In this document: positions 1 to 6,942 of the stretch, one piece after another
Layout of the letters: each line of letters starts with the position of its first letter
Position numbering within the stretch: the first letter of the stretch is position 1
Origin: Micromonospora sp. KC606
GTDB lineage: Bacteria > Actinomycetota > Actinomycetes > Mycobacteriales > Micromonosporaceae
DNA: 40,960 bases
Reading direction: 5' to 3'
Assembly: GCF_004348675.1 (NCBI RefSeq)
Contig: NZ_SMKN01000031.1
Location: forward strand, 1 to 40,960
Made by a program: the position numbers and the translations under genes
The notes under the pieces: model-generated
Database searches by the model: none
Seen by the model: only the letters and a program-made list of their open reading frames with translations
What the model was told of the DNA's origin: nothing

Positions 1-14
1 CCCCGGCACCCTTT

Positions 15-130
15 GCTCTGCTGCCATATACGCGTTAGCCACCCTGAGTAACCAAAGGTCACCCAGGCGGCAGTCGGCCTTCGACGAGAACGCCCTGTTC
101 GGTGCGGTGTCGCGGATATGGCAGCAGAGC
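15..130. repeat. Long inverted repeat (20-bp arms) at window start
   Basis: Arms at 15-34 and 111-130 are reverse complements at 19 of 20 positions; the core is GCTCTGCTGCCATAT. The similarity continues weakly outward to a GGCACC/GGTGCC pair. The enclosed 76 bp show no gene, and the stretch 1-241 downstream of accA carries no supported coding sequence. It could be a transcription terminator for accA or a small non-autonomous repeat element; the sequence alone does not decide. Confidence 0.7.
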
Positions 131-241
131 TAAGCGGGAATCAGGTGCCGGCCGGGTCGATCAGAACATCACTGTGAGCGAGTATGGGAGGTGGTGACAC
201 TCCGTGTCGGCTTTCCGGGCGGTGAGTACCGTGCGGGCGGC

Positions 242-1993
242 TCAGGCGATGGCGCAGATCGCCGCGCCGGCCGTGATCACCGCGCCGACCTCGGTGGCGA
301 GGCCGCTGACCGTACCGGCCTTGTGCGCGTGGAGCGGCTGCTCCATCTTCATCGCCTCCAGCACCACGACCAGATCGCCCTCGGCGACGGTGTCCCCGTC
401 GGCCACGGCGATCTTGACGATGGTGCCCTGCATCGGGGAGGTGAGCGCGTCGCCGCTGACCGTGGCACCGGACTGGGGGCCACCGCCCCGGCGGGCCGGC
501 CTGCGGGCGGCGGGCGCGGCGGAGCCCGTACCCCCGCCGAGGCCGGCGGGGAGGCTCACCTCCAGCCGCTTGCCGCCCACCTCGACCACGACGGTCTCGC
601 GCTCGGCCGGTGCCCCGGCCGCGACGGCGGGCGCGGTGAAGGCCGGCACGGTGTTGTCGAACTCGGTCTCGATCCACCGGGTGTGCACGGTGAACGGCTC
701 GGCGGTGAACGCCGGATCCCGGACCACCATACGGTGGAACGGCAGCGCGGTGGCCATGCCCTCGACGACCATCTCGTCCAGCGCGCGGCGGGCCCGCTCG
801 ATCGCCTCGGTCCGCGTCTCGCCGGCGATGATCACCTTTGCCAGCAGCGAGTCGAAGTTGCCGCCGATCACGTCTCCGGCCGAGACGCCGGTGTCGACCC
901 GAACGCCCGGCCCGGTGGGCAGCCGCAGCGCGGTGATGGTGCCCGGGGCGGGCAGGAAGTTACGGCCCGGGTCCTCGCCGTTGATCCGGAACTCGATGGC
1001 GTGCCCGCGCGGCGTCGGGTCCTCGGTGAAGCGCAGCTTCTCCCCGTCGGCGATGCGGAACTGCTCGCGTACCAGGTCGATGCCGGCGGTCTCCTCAGTG
1101 ACCGGGTGTTCCACCTGGAGCCGGGTGTTCACCTCCAGGAAGGAGATGGTGCCGTCGGCGCCGACCAGGTACTCGACGGTGCCTGCGCCGTGGTAGCCGG
1201 CCTCCCGGCAGATGGCCCTGGCGCTGTCGTGGATCTGCGCCCGCTGCGCGTCGGTGAGGAACGGCGCGGGGGCCTCCTCGACCAACTTCTGGTGGCGGCG
1301 CTGCAGGGAACAGTCCCGGGTGCCGACCACGATCACGTTGCCGTGCTGGTCGGCCAGGACCTGCGCCTCGACGTGGCGGGGCTTGTCCAGGTACCGCTCG
1401 ACGAAGCACTCGCCCCGGCCGAACGCGGCGACCGCCTCGCGGGTGGCCGAGTCGAACAGGTGCGGGATCTCCTCAATGGTGCGGGCCACCTTGAGGCCGC
1501 GCCCGCCGCCGCCGAAGGCGGCCTTGATGGCGACGGGCAGGCCGTGGTCGACGGCGAAGGCGATCACCTCGTCGGCGCTGCCGACCGGGTCCGGCGTGCC
1601 GGGGACCAGGGGCGCGCCGGCACGCTGCGCGATGTGCCGGGCGGTGACCTTGTCGCCCAGGTCGCGGATGGCCTGCGGGGTGGGCCCGATCCAGGTCAGC
1701 CCGGCGTCGATCACCGCCTGGGCGAAGTCGGCGTTCTCCGAGAGGAAGCCGTAGCCGGGGTGGACGGCGTCCGCGCCCGACCTGTCGGCGATGTCGACGA
1801 GCTTGTCGATCCGCAGGTAGCTGTCGGCGGCGGTGTCGCCGCCGAGGGCGTACGCCTCGTCGGCGAGGGTGGCGTGCAGGGCGTGCCGATCGGAGTCCGC
1901 GTAGACGGCGACGCTGCCCAGGCCGGCGTCGCGGCAGGCGCGGATGACGCGGACGGCGATCTCGCCGCGGTTGGCGATGAGAACCTTGCGCAC
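242..1993 (-). CDS. accA: Acyl-CoA carboxylase alpha subunit (biotin carboxylase + BCCP)
   Basis: This is the 583-aa alpha chain of an acetyl/propionyl-CoA carboxylase. It carboxylates biotin with ATP and bicarbonate and carries the biotin for the separate beta subunit. Visible are the N-terminal biotin carboxylase start ([20 protein letters not shown]), the ATP-grasp glycine loop [39 protein letters not shown], a Gly/Arg-rich linker, and the C-terminal biotinyl domain with EAMKM, where the modified Lys is near residue 549. I chose the GTG at 1993 because GGGAGGAG lies about 8 nt upstream and homologues begin [11 protein letters not shown]. An upstream in-frame GTG at 2041 would overlap the likely -10 box. 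The beta (accD), epsilon (accE) and ligase (birA) genes lie further along. Whether the substrate is acetyl- or propionyl-CoA cannot be read from this subunit. Confidence 0.96.
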   Translation of the reverse strand: MRKVLIANRGEIAVRVIRACRDAGLGSVAVYADSDRHALHATLADEAYALGGDTAADSYLRIDKLVDIADRSGADAVHPGYGFLSENADFAQAVIDAGLTWIGPTPQAIRDLGDKVTARHIAQRAGAPLVPGTPDPVGSADEVIAFAVDHGLPVAIKAAFGGGGRGLKVARTIEEIPHLFDSATREAVAAFGRGECFVERYLDKPRHVEAQVLADQHGNVIVVGTRDCSLQRRHQKLVEEAPAPFLTDAQRAQIHDSARAICREAGYHGAGTVEYLVGADGTISFLEVNTRLQVEHPVTEETAGIDLVREQFRIADGEKLRFTEDPTPRGHAIEFRINGEDPGRNFLPAPGTITALRLPTGPGVRVDTGVSAGDVIGGNFDSLLAKVIIAGETRTEAIERARRALDEMVVEGMATALPFHRMVVRDPAFTAEPFTVHTRWIETEFDNTVPAFTAPAVAAGAPAERETVVVEVGGKRLEVSLPAGLGGGTGSAAPAARRPARRGGGPQSGATVSGDALTSPMQGTIVKIAVADGDTVAEGDLVVVLEAMKMEQPLHAHKAGTVSGLATEVGAVITAGAAICAIA

Positions 1994-2027
1994 CTTGGGG
2001 GCTCCTCCCGGAAGGTCGTTGCCCGGG

Positions 2028-2055
2028 AGTGTATCGGCCACACTTCACGCCCTAA
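2028..2055 (-). promoter_or_regulatory. Putative accA promoter
   Basis: On the minus strand TTAGGG (2050-2055) and TACACT (2028-2033) are separated by 16 bp. Transcription would start about 25-30 nt before the accA GTG, leaving room for the Shine-Dalgarno. This is pattern recognition only. Confidence 0.45.
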
Positions 2056-2102
2056 CGATCGCTCAATGTGGGATGCCGCACTCTCCCCGGCGGGTTGGTC
2101 GG

Positions 2103-2205
2103 CTCCGATTGCGCCAGGTGGGACGGCCCCGCTCGATGATCAACTCCGCTTGCGCCATGCGGTGGTTTCCGTGCCGTGCGTCAGCGCGATGCGGCGCAAT
2201 CGGAG
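2103..2205. repeat. Perfect 13-bp inverted repeat with a third direct copy
   Basis: CTCCGATTGCGCC at 2103-2115 is matched exactly in inverse at 2193-2205. A near copy, CTCCGCTTGCGCC, lies in direct orientation at about 2145-2157. It sits in the accA upstream region, just past the O-methyltransferase stop. It may be a terminator, a regulator site, or a remnant of a mobile repeat. Confidence 0.6.
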
Positions 2206-2209
2206 TGGA

Positions 2210-2863
2210 TCAGCGAACCCGGGCCAGGGTGACGCCATCGGCGATCGGCAGCATCACCGCCTCGACACGGACGTCGGCCAGCACCTGGTCGTTGAAGGCG
2301 GCGATCGCCCGGTCGCCGGCGTCGCGCGGGGCCAGCACCCGGCCGTCCCGCAGCGTGTTGTCCACCGCGATCACCCCGCCCGGCCGCATCCGCGGCACCA
2401 ACTCGTCCCAGTAGATCGGGTAGCCGATCTTGTCGGCGTCGATGAAGGCGAAGTCCAGGTGCCGCTCCAGGGGCAACTCCCGCAGCGTCTCTCCAGCCGG
2501 GCCGATGCGCAGCTCGATCCGGTCCGCGACGCCCGCCCGCTGCCAGTACCGCCGGGCGATCCCGGTGTACTCCTCGGAGATGTCGAAGCAGGTCAACCGG
2601 CCGTCCTCGGGCAGCCCGCGGGCGATCGCCAGCGAGGACAGTCCGGTGAAGGTGCCCACCTCCACCGCCTGCCGTACGCCGAGGACCCTGGTGAGAAAGG
2701 TCAGGAACGCCGCCTGCTCCGGCGCCACCTGCATCACCGCATCGTTGGGCAGAGCGGCCAGGGTCTCCTCGGCCAGGTCACGGACGATCTCGTCCGGCGC
2801 GGAGCCGTGCGCGACGAGGTAGGCGTGCAGTTCCGGGGTCAGCGGTAGCGGCTTGGTGGTCAT
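2210..2863 (-). CDS. Class I SAM-dependent O-methyltransferase
   Basis: A 217-aa protein of the caffeoyl-CoA/catechol O-methyltransferase family, which transfers methyl from S-adenosylmethionine to hydroxyl groups of small molecules, typically using a divalent metal. The SAM motif is seen in VEVGTFTGLSSLAIA (about residues 67-81). It is followed by LTCFDISEEYTGIAR and by the acidic metal/substrate motif FIDADKIGYPIYWDEL; GGVIAVDNTLRDGRV is the conserved VDN segment. Length is normal for the family. The ATG at 2863 lies 9 bp after the maf stop, so the gene is probably co-transcribed with maf and translationally coupled. The substrate is unknown. Confidence 0.93.
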   Translation of the reverse strand: MTTKPLPLTPELHAYLVAHGSAPDEIVRDLAEETLAALPNDAVMQVAPEQAAFLTFLTRVLGVRQAVEVGTFTGLSSLAIARGLPEDGRLTCFDISEEYTGIARRYWQRAGVADRIELRIGPAGETLRELPLERHLDFAFIDADKIGYPIYWDELVPRMRPGGVIAVDNTLRDGRVLAPRDAGDRAIAAFNDQVLADVRVEAVMLPIADGVTLARVR

Positions 2864-2872
2864 GACCGGACG

Positions 2873-3529
2873 TTAGCCGAGAGGCTCGACTTCCTGGCCA
2901 CCCGGCGCGACCTTCGCCCACAGGTCCGTGATGCCGAGGTCCAACTCCCCGAGCAGGCGACGAAGCAGCGGCAACGAGAGCCCCACCACCGTGCCCGGAT
3001 CGCCCTCGATCCCGGTCAGGAACGCCCCGCCCAACCCGTCGATGGTGAACGCGCCCGCCACCGCCAGCGGCTCTCCCGTCGCCACGTACGCGCCGATCTC
3101 GTCGTCGGTGACCTCCGCGAAGTGCACGACCGTCGACGCGACGGCCTCCGCCCGGGATTCGTGCGTGACGTCGATCAGGCAGTGCCCGGTGTGCAGCACC
3201 CCGCTGCGCCCCCGCATCCGCCGCCACCGATCCGTCGCGTCGGCCGCATCCGTGGGCTTGCCCAGGATTTCCCCACCGAACTCCAGTACGGAGTCACAGC
3301 CCAGTACCAGCGTGCGCTCCTCAGGGGTGGGACGCAGTCGGCCGAGCACCGCCTGTGCCTTCAACCGGGCCAACTCCAGGCACAGCTCCTCTGCCCGGTC
3401 ACTGGCCACCTGGGACTCGTCGACGCCGCTGACCAGCACCTCCGGTTCGATGCCGGCGGCCTGTAGGAGCTTGCGGCGGGCAGGACTCTGGGACGCGAGA
3501 ACGAGGCGCAACCTCAGGGAGTTCGGCAC
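2873..3529 (-). CDS. maf: Maf-like nucleotide pyrophosphatase
   Basis: A 218-aa Maf/HAM1-like protein that hydrolyses nucleoside triphosphates to monophosphates, removing non-canonical or modified nucleotides. Signatures are LVLASQSPARRKLL at the N-terminus, VSGVDESQ, the ELARLKAQAV helix, VLGCDSVLEFGGEILGKP with the catalytic Asp, and TDDEIGAYVATGEP. I chose the GTG at 3529, which gives PNSLRLRLVLASQS. Longer in-frame starts would run back into the mycosin gene, whose stop is only 10 bp upstream. It forms one unit with the mycosin gene and the O-methyltransferase. In M. tuberculosis maf also lies between accE5 and accA3, so this gene is ancestral to the locus. Confidence 0.93.
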   Translation of the reverse strand: MPNSLRLRLVLASQSPARRKLLQAAGIEPEVLVSGVDESQVASDRAEELCLELARLKAQAVLGRLRPTPEERTLVLGCDSVLEFGGEILGKPTDAADATDRWRRMRGRSGVLHTGHCLIDVTHESRAEAVASTVVHFAEVTDDEIGAYVATGEPLAVAGAFTIDGLGGAFLTGIEGDPGTVVGLSLPLLRRLLGELDLGITDLWAKVAPGGQEVEPLG

Positions 3530-3539
3530 GCCGCCGACG

Positions 3540-4703
3540 CTACCGGCTGATCCGGGGAGGCGGGTCATCGGCACGTCGGCGTCGCCGCCAGACCCAGTAG
3601 CCGCCACCCGCCGCCACGAGCACTCCGAGCGTGATGAGGCCACGAGCGGTCGCGCCGACGTCGCCCCCGTCAGGCGCTCCCACTCCTACAGAATCTGTGG
3701 ATGGTGGTGTGACCGCCGATGACTCGAAACCCAGCGGCGGGACGTCTGCGGTGAGCGCTGCCACGATGTCGATGACGCCGTAGCCGTACTCGTCGTCCCG
3801 CCCGGGAGGGCCCTTGTCCACGGCTGTCGCGGTGAGCCGATGCGCGACCTCAGCGGCAGGCAGGTGAGGGTACTTGGAGCGGATCAGCGCTGCCGCTCCA
3901 GCAACGATGGCAGTGGCATCCGAAGTGCCGGAGCTCATCCGATAGCGGCCATTCAAACCCGTGCAGTAGATGTTAACTGCCGGCGCTACGACGTCTATCT
4001 CGGGGCCGGTCACCGAGACCGGAGCGTGGTCACCTTTGCTATCGACTCCTCCTACAGCGATGACCGCTTCTTCGGATGCGGGGTAGCTAACTTGGCTCTC
4101 GCGGGGCGCATTTCCTGCTGCTGCGACAACTACAATATTGGCAGCGATTGCTGAAGCGATGGCTCGCTGCATCTCGACGCTAGCAGAACTGGCGACCGAG
4201 ATACTGATGACTCCAGCACCTTTGCGCACCGCATACTCGACACTGCGTGCTAGATCAGCAGGATGCCCTAGCCCATTTTCGGGTGTGTCACGTATAGGTA
4301 GGACGCTCGACCGAGGGGCGATTCCAAGCGCCCCGACCTGGTTGCTGCGTCCATGGGCTGCAATAATGCCTGCCATGCATGTGCCGTGGCTGTTTCTGTC
4401 TCGGCGGCCATCCCCAGTGCCGCCAGGAATTATATCAATTCCTGGCAGTACGTTACCTGCCAAATCGGGGTGTGGTTCGACTCCAGTGTCAGGGACGGCC
4501 ACCAAGACACCTTCGCCTTGACTGATATCGTGAACTTCAGCTATTCGCAGGAACTGCAAGTGCCACTGATCGTCGCGAATGCGATCGGAGCCATCCGGTG
4601 TCGGGGCCGCCGAAGAAGATGGCGAAAAGGTGGCCAATGTCACGCAGGCTATCAGGAGTGCGCTGAAGGTCGCTCGGGAAGATTGCTTGCCGTGCTGGAT
4701 CAA
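3540..4703 (-). CDS. S8 serine protease, T7SS-associated mycosin
   Basis: A 387-aa subtilisin-like protease of the mycosin (MycP) type, normally anchored outside the membrane beside an ESX/type VII secretion channel. It has an N-terminal signal segment (about residues 10-32). Catalytic Asp is in AVPDTGVEPHPDL, His in NSHGTCMAGIIAAHG, the oxyanion Asn in AAAGNAP, and Ser in SSGTSDATAIVAG. A C-terminal membrane anchor (about 355-373) is followed by an Arg-rich tail. Much of the gene has lower GC than its surroundings; I counted 29 of 60 G+C at 4501-4560. Upstream on the same strand are two T7SS-substrate-like genes. No EccB, EccC, EccD or EccE gene is present, so the channel must be encoded elsewhere if it exists. 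Confidence 0.93.
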   Translation of the reverse strand: MIQHGKQSSRATFSALLIACVTLATFSPSSSAAPTPDGSDRIRDDQWHLQFLRIAEVHDISQGEGVLVAVPDTGVEPHPDLAGNVLPGIDIIPGGTGDGRRDRNSHGTCMAGIIAAHGRSNQVGALGIAPRSSVLPIRDTPENGLGHPADLARSVEYAVRKGAGVISISVASSASVEMQRAIASAIAANIVVVAAAGNAPRESQVSYPASEEAVIAVGGVDSKGDHAPVSVTGPEIDVVAPAVNIYCTGLNGRYRMSSGTSDATAIVAGAAALIRSKYPHLPAAEVAHRLTATAVDKGPPGRDDEYGYGVIDIVAALTADVPPLGFESSAVTPPSTDSVGVGAPDGGDVGATARGLITLGVLVAAGGGYWVWRRRRRADDPPPRISR

Positions 4704-6073
4704 CGGTTGAATCCGATGGCAGGGCCGGGGTCGCTTGGTCCCTCATCCTCAGGGGGACGGACAATTGGAGTCACCCCTTGGTCTGTCTCCCACGGATGGT
4801 CGGGATCCCAATGTCCCGCTTCATCGCCACGAGCCTTGCGGCTAGGCCGTGGGCTATTCCCGCCTGGAGCATTCATAATGCTCGGCGATCCGCCGAGCGG
4901 CGGGAGCCCGTGGGTCCCTCCCATATTTCCCACCCGACCGCTGCCCGGGCGTGAACCTGCTCCGCCCGTTGGCGAGGTTCCTGCGCCGCCTCCTCCGATG
5001 ATGCCACCAATAGGGTTCACCCTGCGGGAGGCGGCGTTTCCTCCCGTTGGTCCAATTCCCATTCCCGGCGAACCGCCAATAATGCCAGGTGGATTAGGCT
5101 TTGGAGTGCTTGGATTCGGTTGCTTGTTCGTGCTGCTTCCGGGTCCGAGGCCCCCGTGGGCATTTTTTCGAATCGGCGGCCCTTCAATTCCGTTACGTGG
5201 GAGAGTGGCTGGAGGTATGCCGAGGTTAAGGCCGCCGTTGGCTGGAGGTGCGGGAAAAGCGATGGTCGGCGAGGGTTGTGTGGGTGAAACTGGAGGGCCG
5301 GCACCAACACTTCCCAAGAGGGGGCCGCCCCCTATGACTGGCCGGACAGCAGGTGAGAGGGGCGGTGCAACTGGCTGCGGCTTGGGTGAGCGCAGTGTCT
5401 CCGCGGTTGTCGATATCGGTACTGGAATCACAGGTGGAATGACTGGAACCGCAGAGGAGAAATAGGGATCTCTGCTGCTTTCTTCGAGCCTAGGGATGGG
5501 ACGTGCCACGGGCGGCTTCTGGAGCATGAACTGGGCCTGTTGGAGTTCCCCGCTCAACCCCGTCATGATTCCTCGGGCCTGCCCGTTGAGCTGCTCCAAA
5601 TCGCCATCGGTCACCGGCGGTTTCGTCGTCCGGTTGCCGACCAACGCCTTCGGATCGGCGACCATCGCCTCGTACGAGCGTTTCTGCGCCAGCTTCGTCG
5701 CGTACTGCTCGTAGAGGTCCTTCAGTTCGGGGCGGGCGCTGTCGATGGCGCGGATGGCCGCGGCGAGCGCGTCGTGGTTTGCGGCGGCGGTGTCGTGGGT
5801 GCGTTGGACCTTCTCGATGAGTTGGTCCAGCTCGGCCAGGTACGTTCGGGCGGCGGCGCTGGTTTCGGGCGGCCACGCCTCGGCCAGGCCGCGGCGGTAG
5901 TCGCGCAGCCGCCGCAGGTGGGCCATCGCGAGGTCGCAGATCTTGCGCCAGCCGGTCACCTGCTTCCAGTGCCCCTGGGTGTCGTGGTCCTGGAGGCACG
6001 CCCACATGCTGAGCACGTCCATCAGGTGCCAGTCGGTGAGGCCGGAGGTCCGGCCGCCGCCGCGTTCGATCAT
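4700..6073 (-). CDS. T7SS substrate-like protein: helical domain plus Pro/Gly-rich tail
   Basis: A 457-aa protein. The N-terminal ~200 residues are charged and helical, with a WPPE segment in AEAWPPETSAAARTYLAEL that is reminiscent of WXG/PPE helix turns. Residues about 205-420 are a low-complexity Pro/Gly/Asn/Ser tail. The C-terminus carries HPWETDQGVTPIVRPPEDEG, resembling the PW..(D/E)xGVxPV(I/L)xP ending I recall from many actinobacterial ESX-type substrates. The ATG at 6073 overlaps the stop of the upstream gene as ATGA, and the 3' end overlaps the mycosin start by 4 bp, so all three genes are translationally coupled. The helical part is high in GC, while the tail region (about 4700-5480) is clearly lower (34 of 60 at 5041-5100). 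Function is unknown; a secreted effector or structural substrate is inferred. Confidence 0.82.
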   Translation of the reverse strand: MIERGGGRTSGLTDWHLMDVLSMWACLQDHDTQGHWKQVTGWRKICDLAMAHLRRLRDYRRGLAEAWPPETSAAARTYLAELDQLIEKVQRTHDTAAANHDALAAAIRAIDSARPELKDLYEQYATKLAQKRSYEAMVADPKALVGNRTTKPPVTDGDLEQLNGQARGIMTGLSGELQQAQFMLQKPPVARPIPRLEESSRDPYFSSAVPVIPPVIPVPISTTAETLRSPKPQPVAPPLSPAVRPVIGGGPLLGSVGAGPPVSPTQPSPTIAFPAPPANGGLNLGIPPATLPRNGIEGPPIRKNAHGGLGPGSSTNKQPNPSTPKPNPPGIIGGSPGMGIGPTGGNAASRRVNPIGGIIGGGGAGTSPTGGAGSRPGSGRVGNMGGTHGLPPLGGSPSIMNAPGGNSPRPSRKARGDEAGHWDPDHPWETDQGVTPIVRPPEDEGPSDPGPAIGFNR

Positions 6074-6525
6074 GGCAGCACCACCGGCCCGCCGTTCCCC
6101 GGGCTGTTCGGATCGACCAGTCGGAGGCGGGGATCCGGCCCGGTGGCGTACGGGCGGGCGAGTGCCGCCTGCACGTCGCCGACCCTCGCGGCGGCGAAGG
6201 CGTCCGTGCCCTCGTACCGGCTGGCGATGTCGCCGGCGGCCGAGGCAAGGTGGCCGGTCGCCCCGCCGAGCCCCCACACCAGATCGGCGGTGGCCTGCTG
6301 AGTCTCGTGGTGCGCCCGCAGGAACTGCACCAGCTCGATGAACGCGTCGCACGGATCGGGAATCGCGGCGGTCATGTCGTCCGCGATGTAGGACAAGTGT
6401 GGCGCGTAGTTGCGCTCGACCTCGGCCTGGAGCCGGTCGGCGAACTCGCGCATCTGGCTGATGTCGGCCTCGATGCCACCGTAGCCGCGCAGCCAGGAAG
6501 CTGGGCGGTCCTCCTCAGGGATCAT
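6070..6525 (-). CDS. Small WXG/ESX-like helical protein (T7SS partner)
   Basis: A 151-aa, mostly helical protein without signal peptide or membrane segment. The section ASRYEGTDAFAAARVGDVQ contains Y-x-x-x-D, the secretion signal known from ESX substrates, placed after a long helix as in that family. I chose the ATG at 6525 because GGGAGG stands 4 nt before it; the in-frame TTG 12 nt upstream overlaps this site. It is the first gene of the operon running through the 457-aa substrate to the mycosin, and its stop overlaps the next start. It probably pairs with that protein as an export heterodimer. The family assignment rests on motif and context, not on overall similarity. Confidence 0.78.
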   Translation of the reverse strand: MIPEEDRPASWLRGYGGIEADISQMREFADRLQAEVERNYAPHLSYIADDMTAAIPDPCDAFIELVQFLRAHHETQQATADLVWGLGGATGHLASAAGDIASRYEGTDAFAAARVGDVQAALARPYATGPDPRLRLVDPNSPGNGGPVVLP

Positions 6526-6638
6526 CGATCCTCCCAACCCGTCACGGCCCCGTTCCCCTGAGTGAGGTTAATGGCTGTCCGCGATGTCGGCATCCCCCCA
6601 CAGAGGAGTCACCGGTCGGATCGCTTACTCGGGAGGGG

Positions 6639-6851
6639 TCAGCGGGGCAGGCCGGAGGCGCGCCAGGCGCCGGGGCCGGCTACGGGCTTCACGGCGGTCG
6701 GGCGCGCGCTGCGGGCCCATGCGGAGCTGGTCCTCGCAGCGGTCACGGCGGCCGTCGAGGAACGGCCGACGACCACACCCACCAGCGCGGCCAGTTCTTC
6801 GGCGGTCGGGATTCCCCTGACGACCCGGAACAGCGGCTCCTCGGCAGACAT
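6639..6851 (-). CDS. accE: Acyl-CoA carboxylase epsilon subunit
   Basis: A 70-aa protein with the actinobacterial epsilon-subunit pattern: FRVVRGIPTAEELAALVGVV at the N-terminus, a variable Ala/Arg/Thr-rich middle with SAWARSARP, and a C-terminal GPGAWRASGLPR. The epsilon subunit binds the alpha/beta complex of acyl-CoA carboxylases and raises activity. The ATG at 6851 is preceded by TACGCT and 6 nt, a leaderless arrangement. It normally sits directly after accD; here accD is about 5.2 kb away. A longer ORF on the opposite strand is a shadow of this gene. Confidence 0.88.
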   Translation of the reverse strand: MSAEEPLFRVVRGIPTAEELAALVGVVVGRSSTAAVTAARTSSAWARSARPTAVKPVAGPGAWRASGLPR

Positions 6852-6857
6852 GGGGTC

Positions 6858-6863
6858 AGCGTA
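6858..6863 (-). promoter_or_regulatory. -10 box of leaderless accE promoter
   Basis: TACGCT on the minus strand, 6 nt before the ATG. Confidence 0.6.
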
Positions 6864-6929
6864 CGCGTCGTGAAGTTGACCTACGCCGCACAGTGGCGTG
6901 CCGACGGTGTGCGCGTTGTCGAGGCCGGG

Positions 6930-6935
6930 TACCGT
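6930..6935 (+). promoter_or_regulatory. -10 box of leaderless kinase promoter
   Basis: TACCGT, 7 nt before the ATG at 6943. No Shine-Dalgarno is visible, supporting a leaderless transcript. Confidence 0.55.
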
Positions 6936-6942
6936 CTCAGCG

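Noticed and set aside
191..2848. 885-aa open frame on the plus strand opposite accA and the O-methyltransferase
   Set aside because: It is antisense to two well-identified genes, has no family motif and shows the Arg/Gly/Ala-rich content of a high-GC shadow frame.
6562..6873. 103-aa plus-strand frame
   Set aside because: The minus strand here encodes the accE epsilon subunit with its conserved ends; the plus frame has no similarity.
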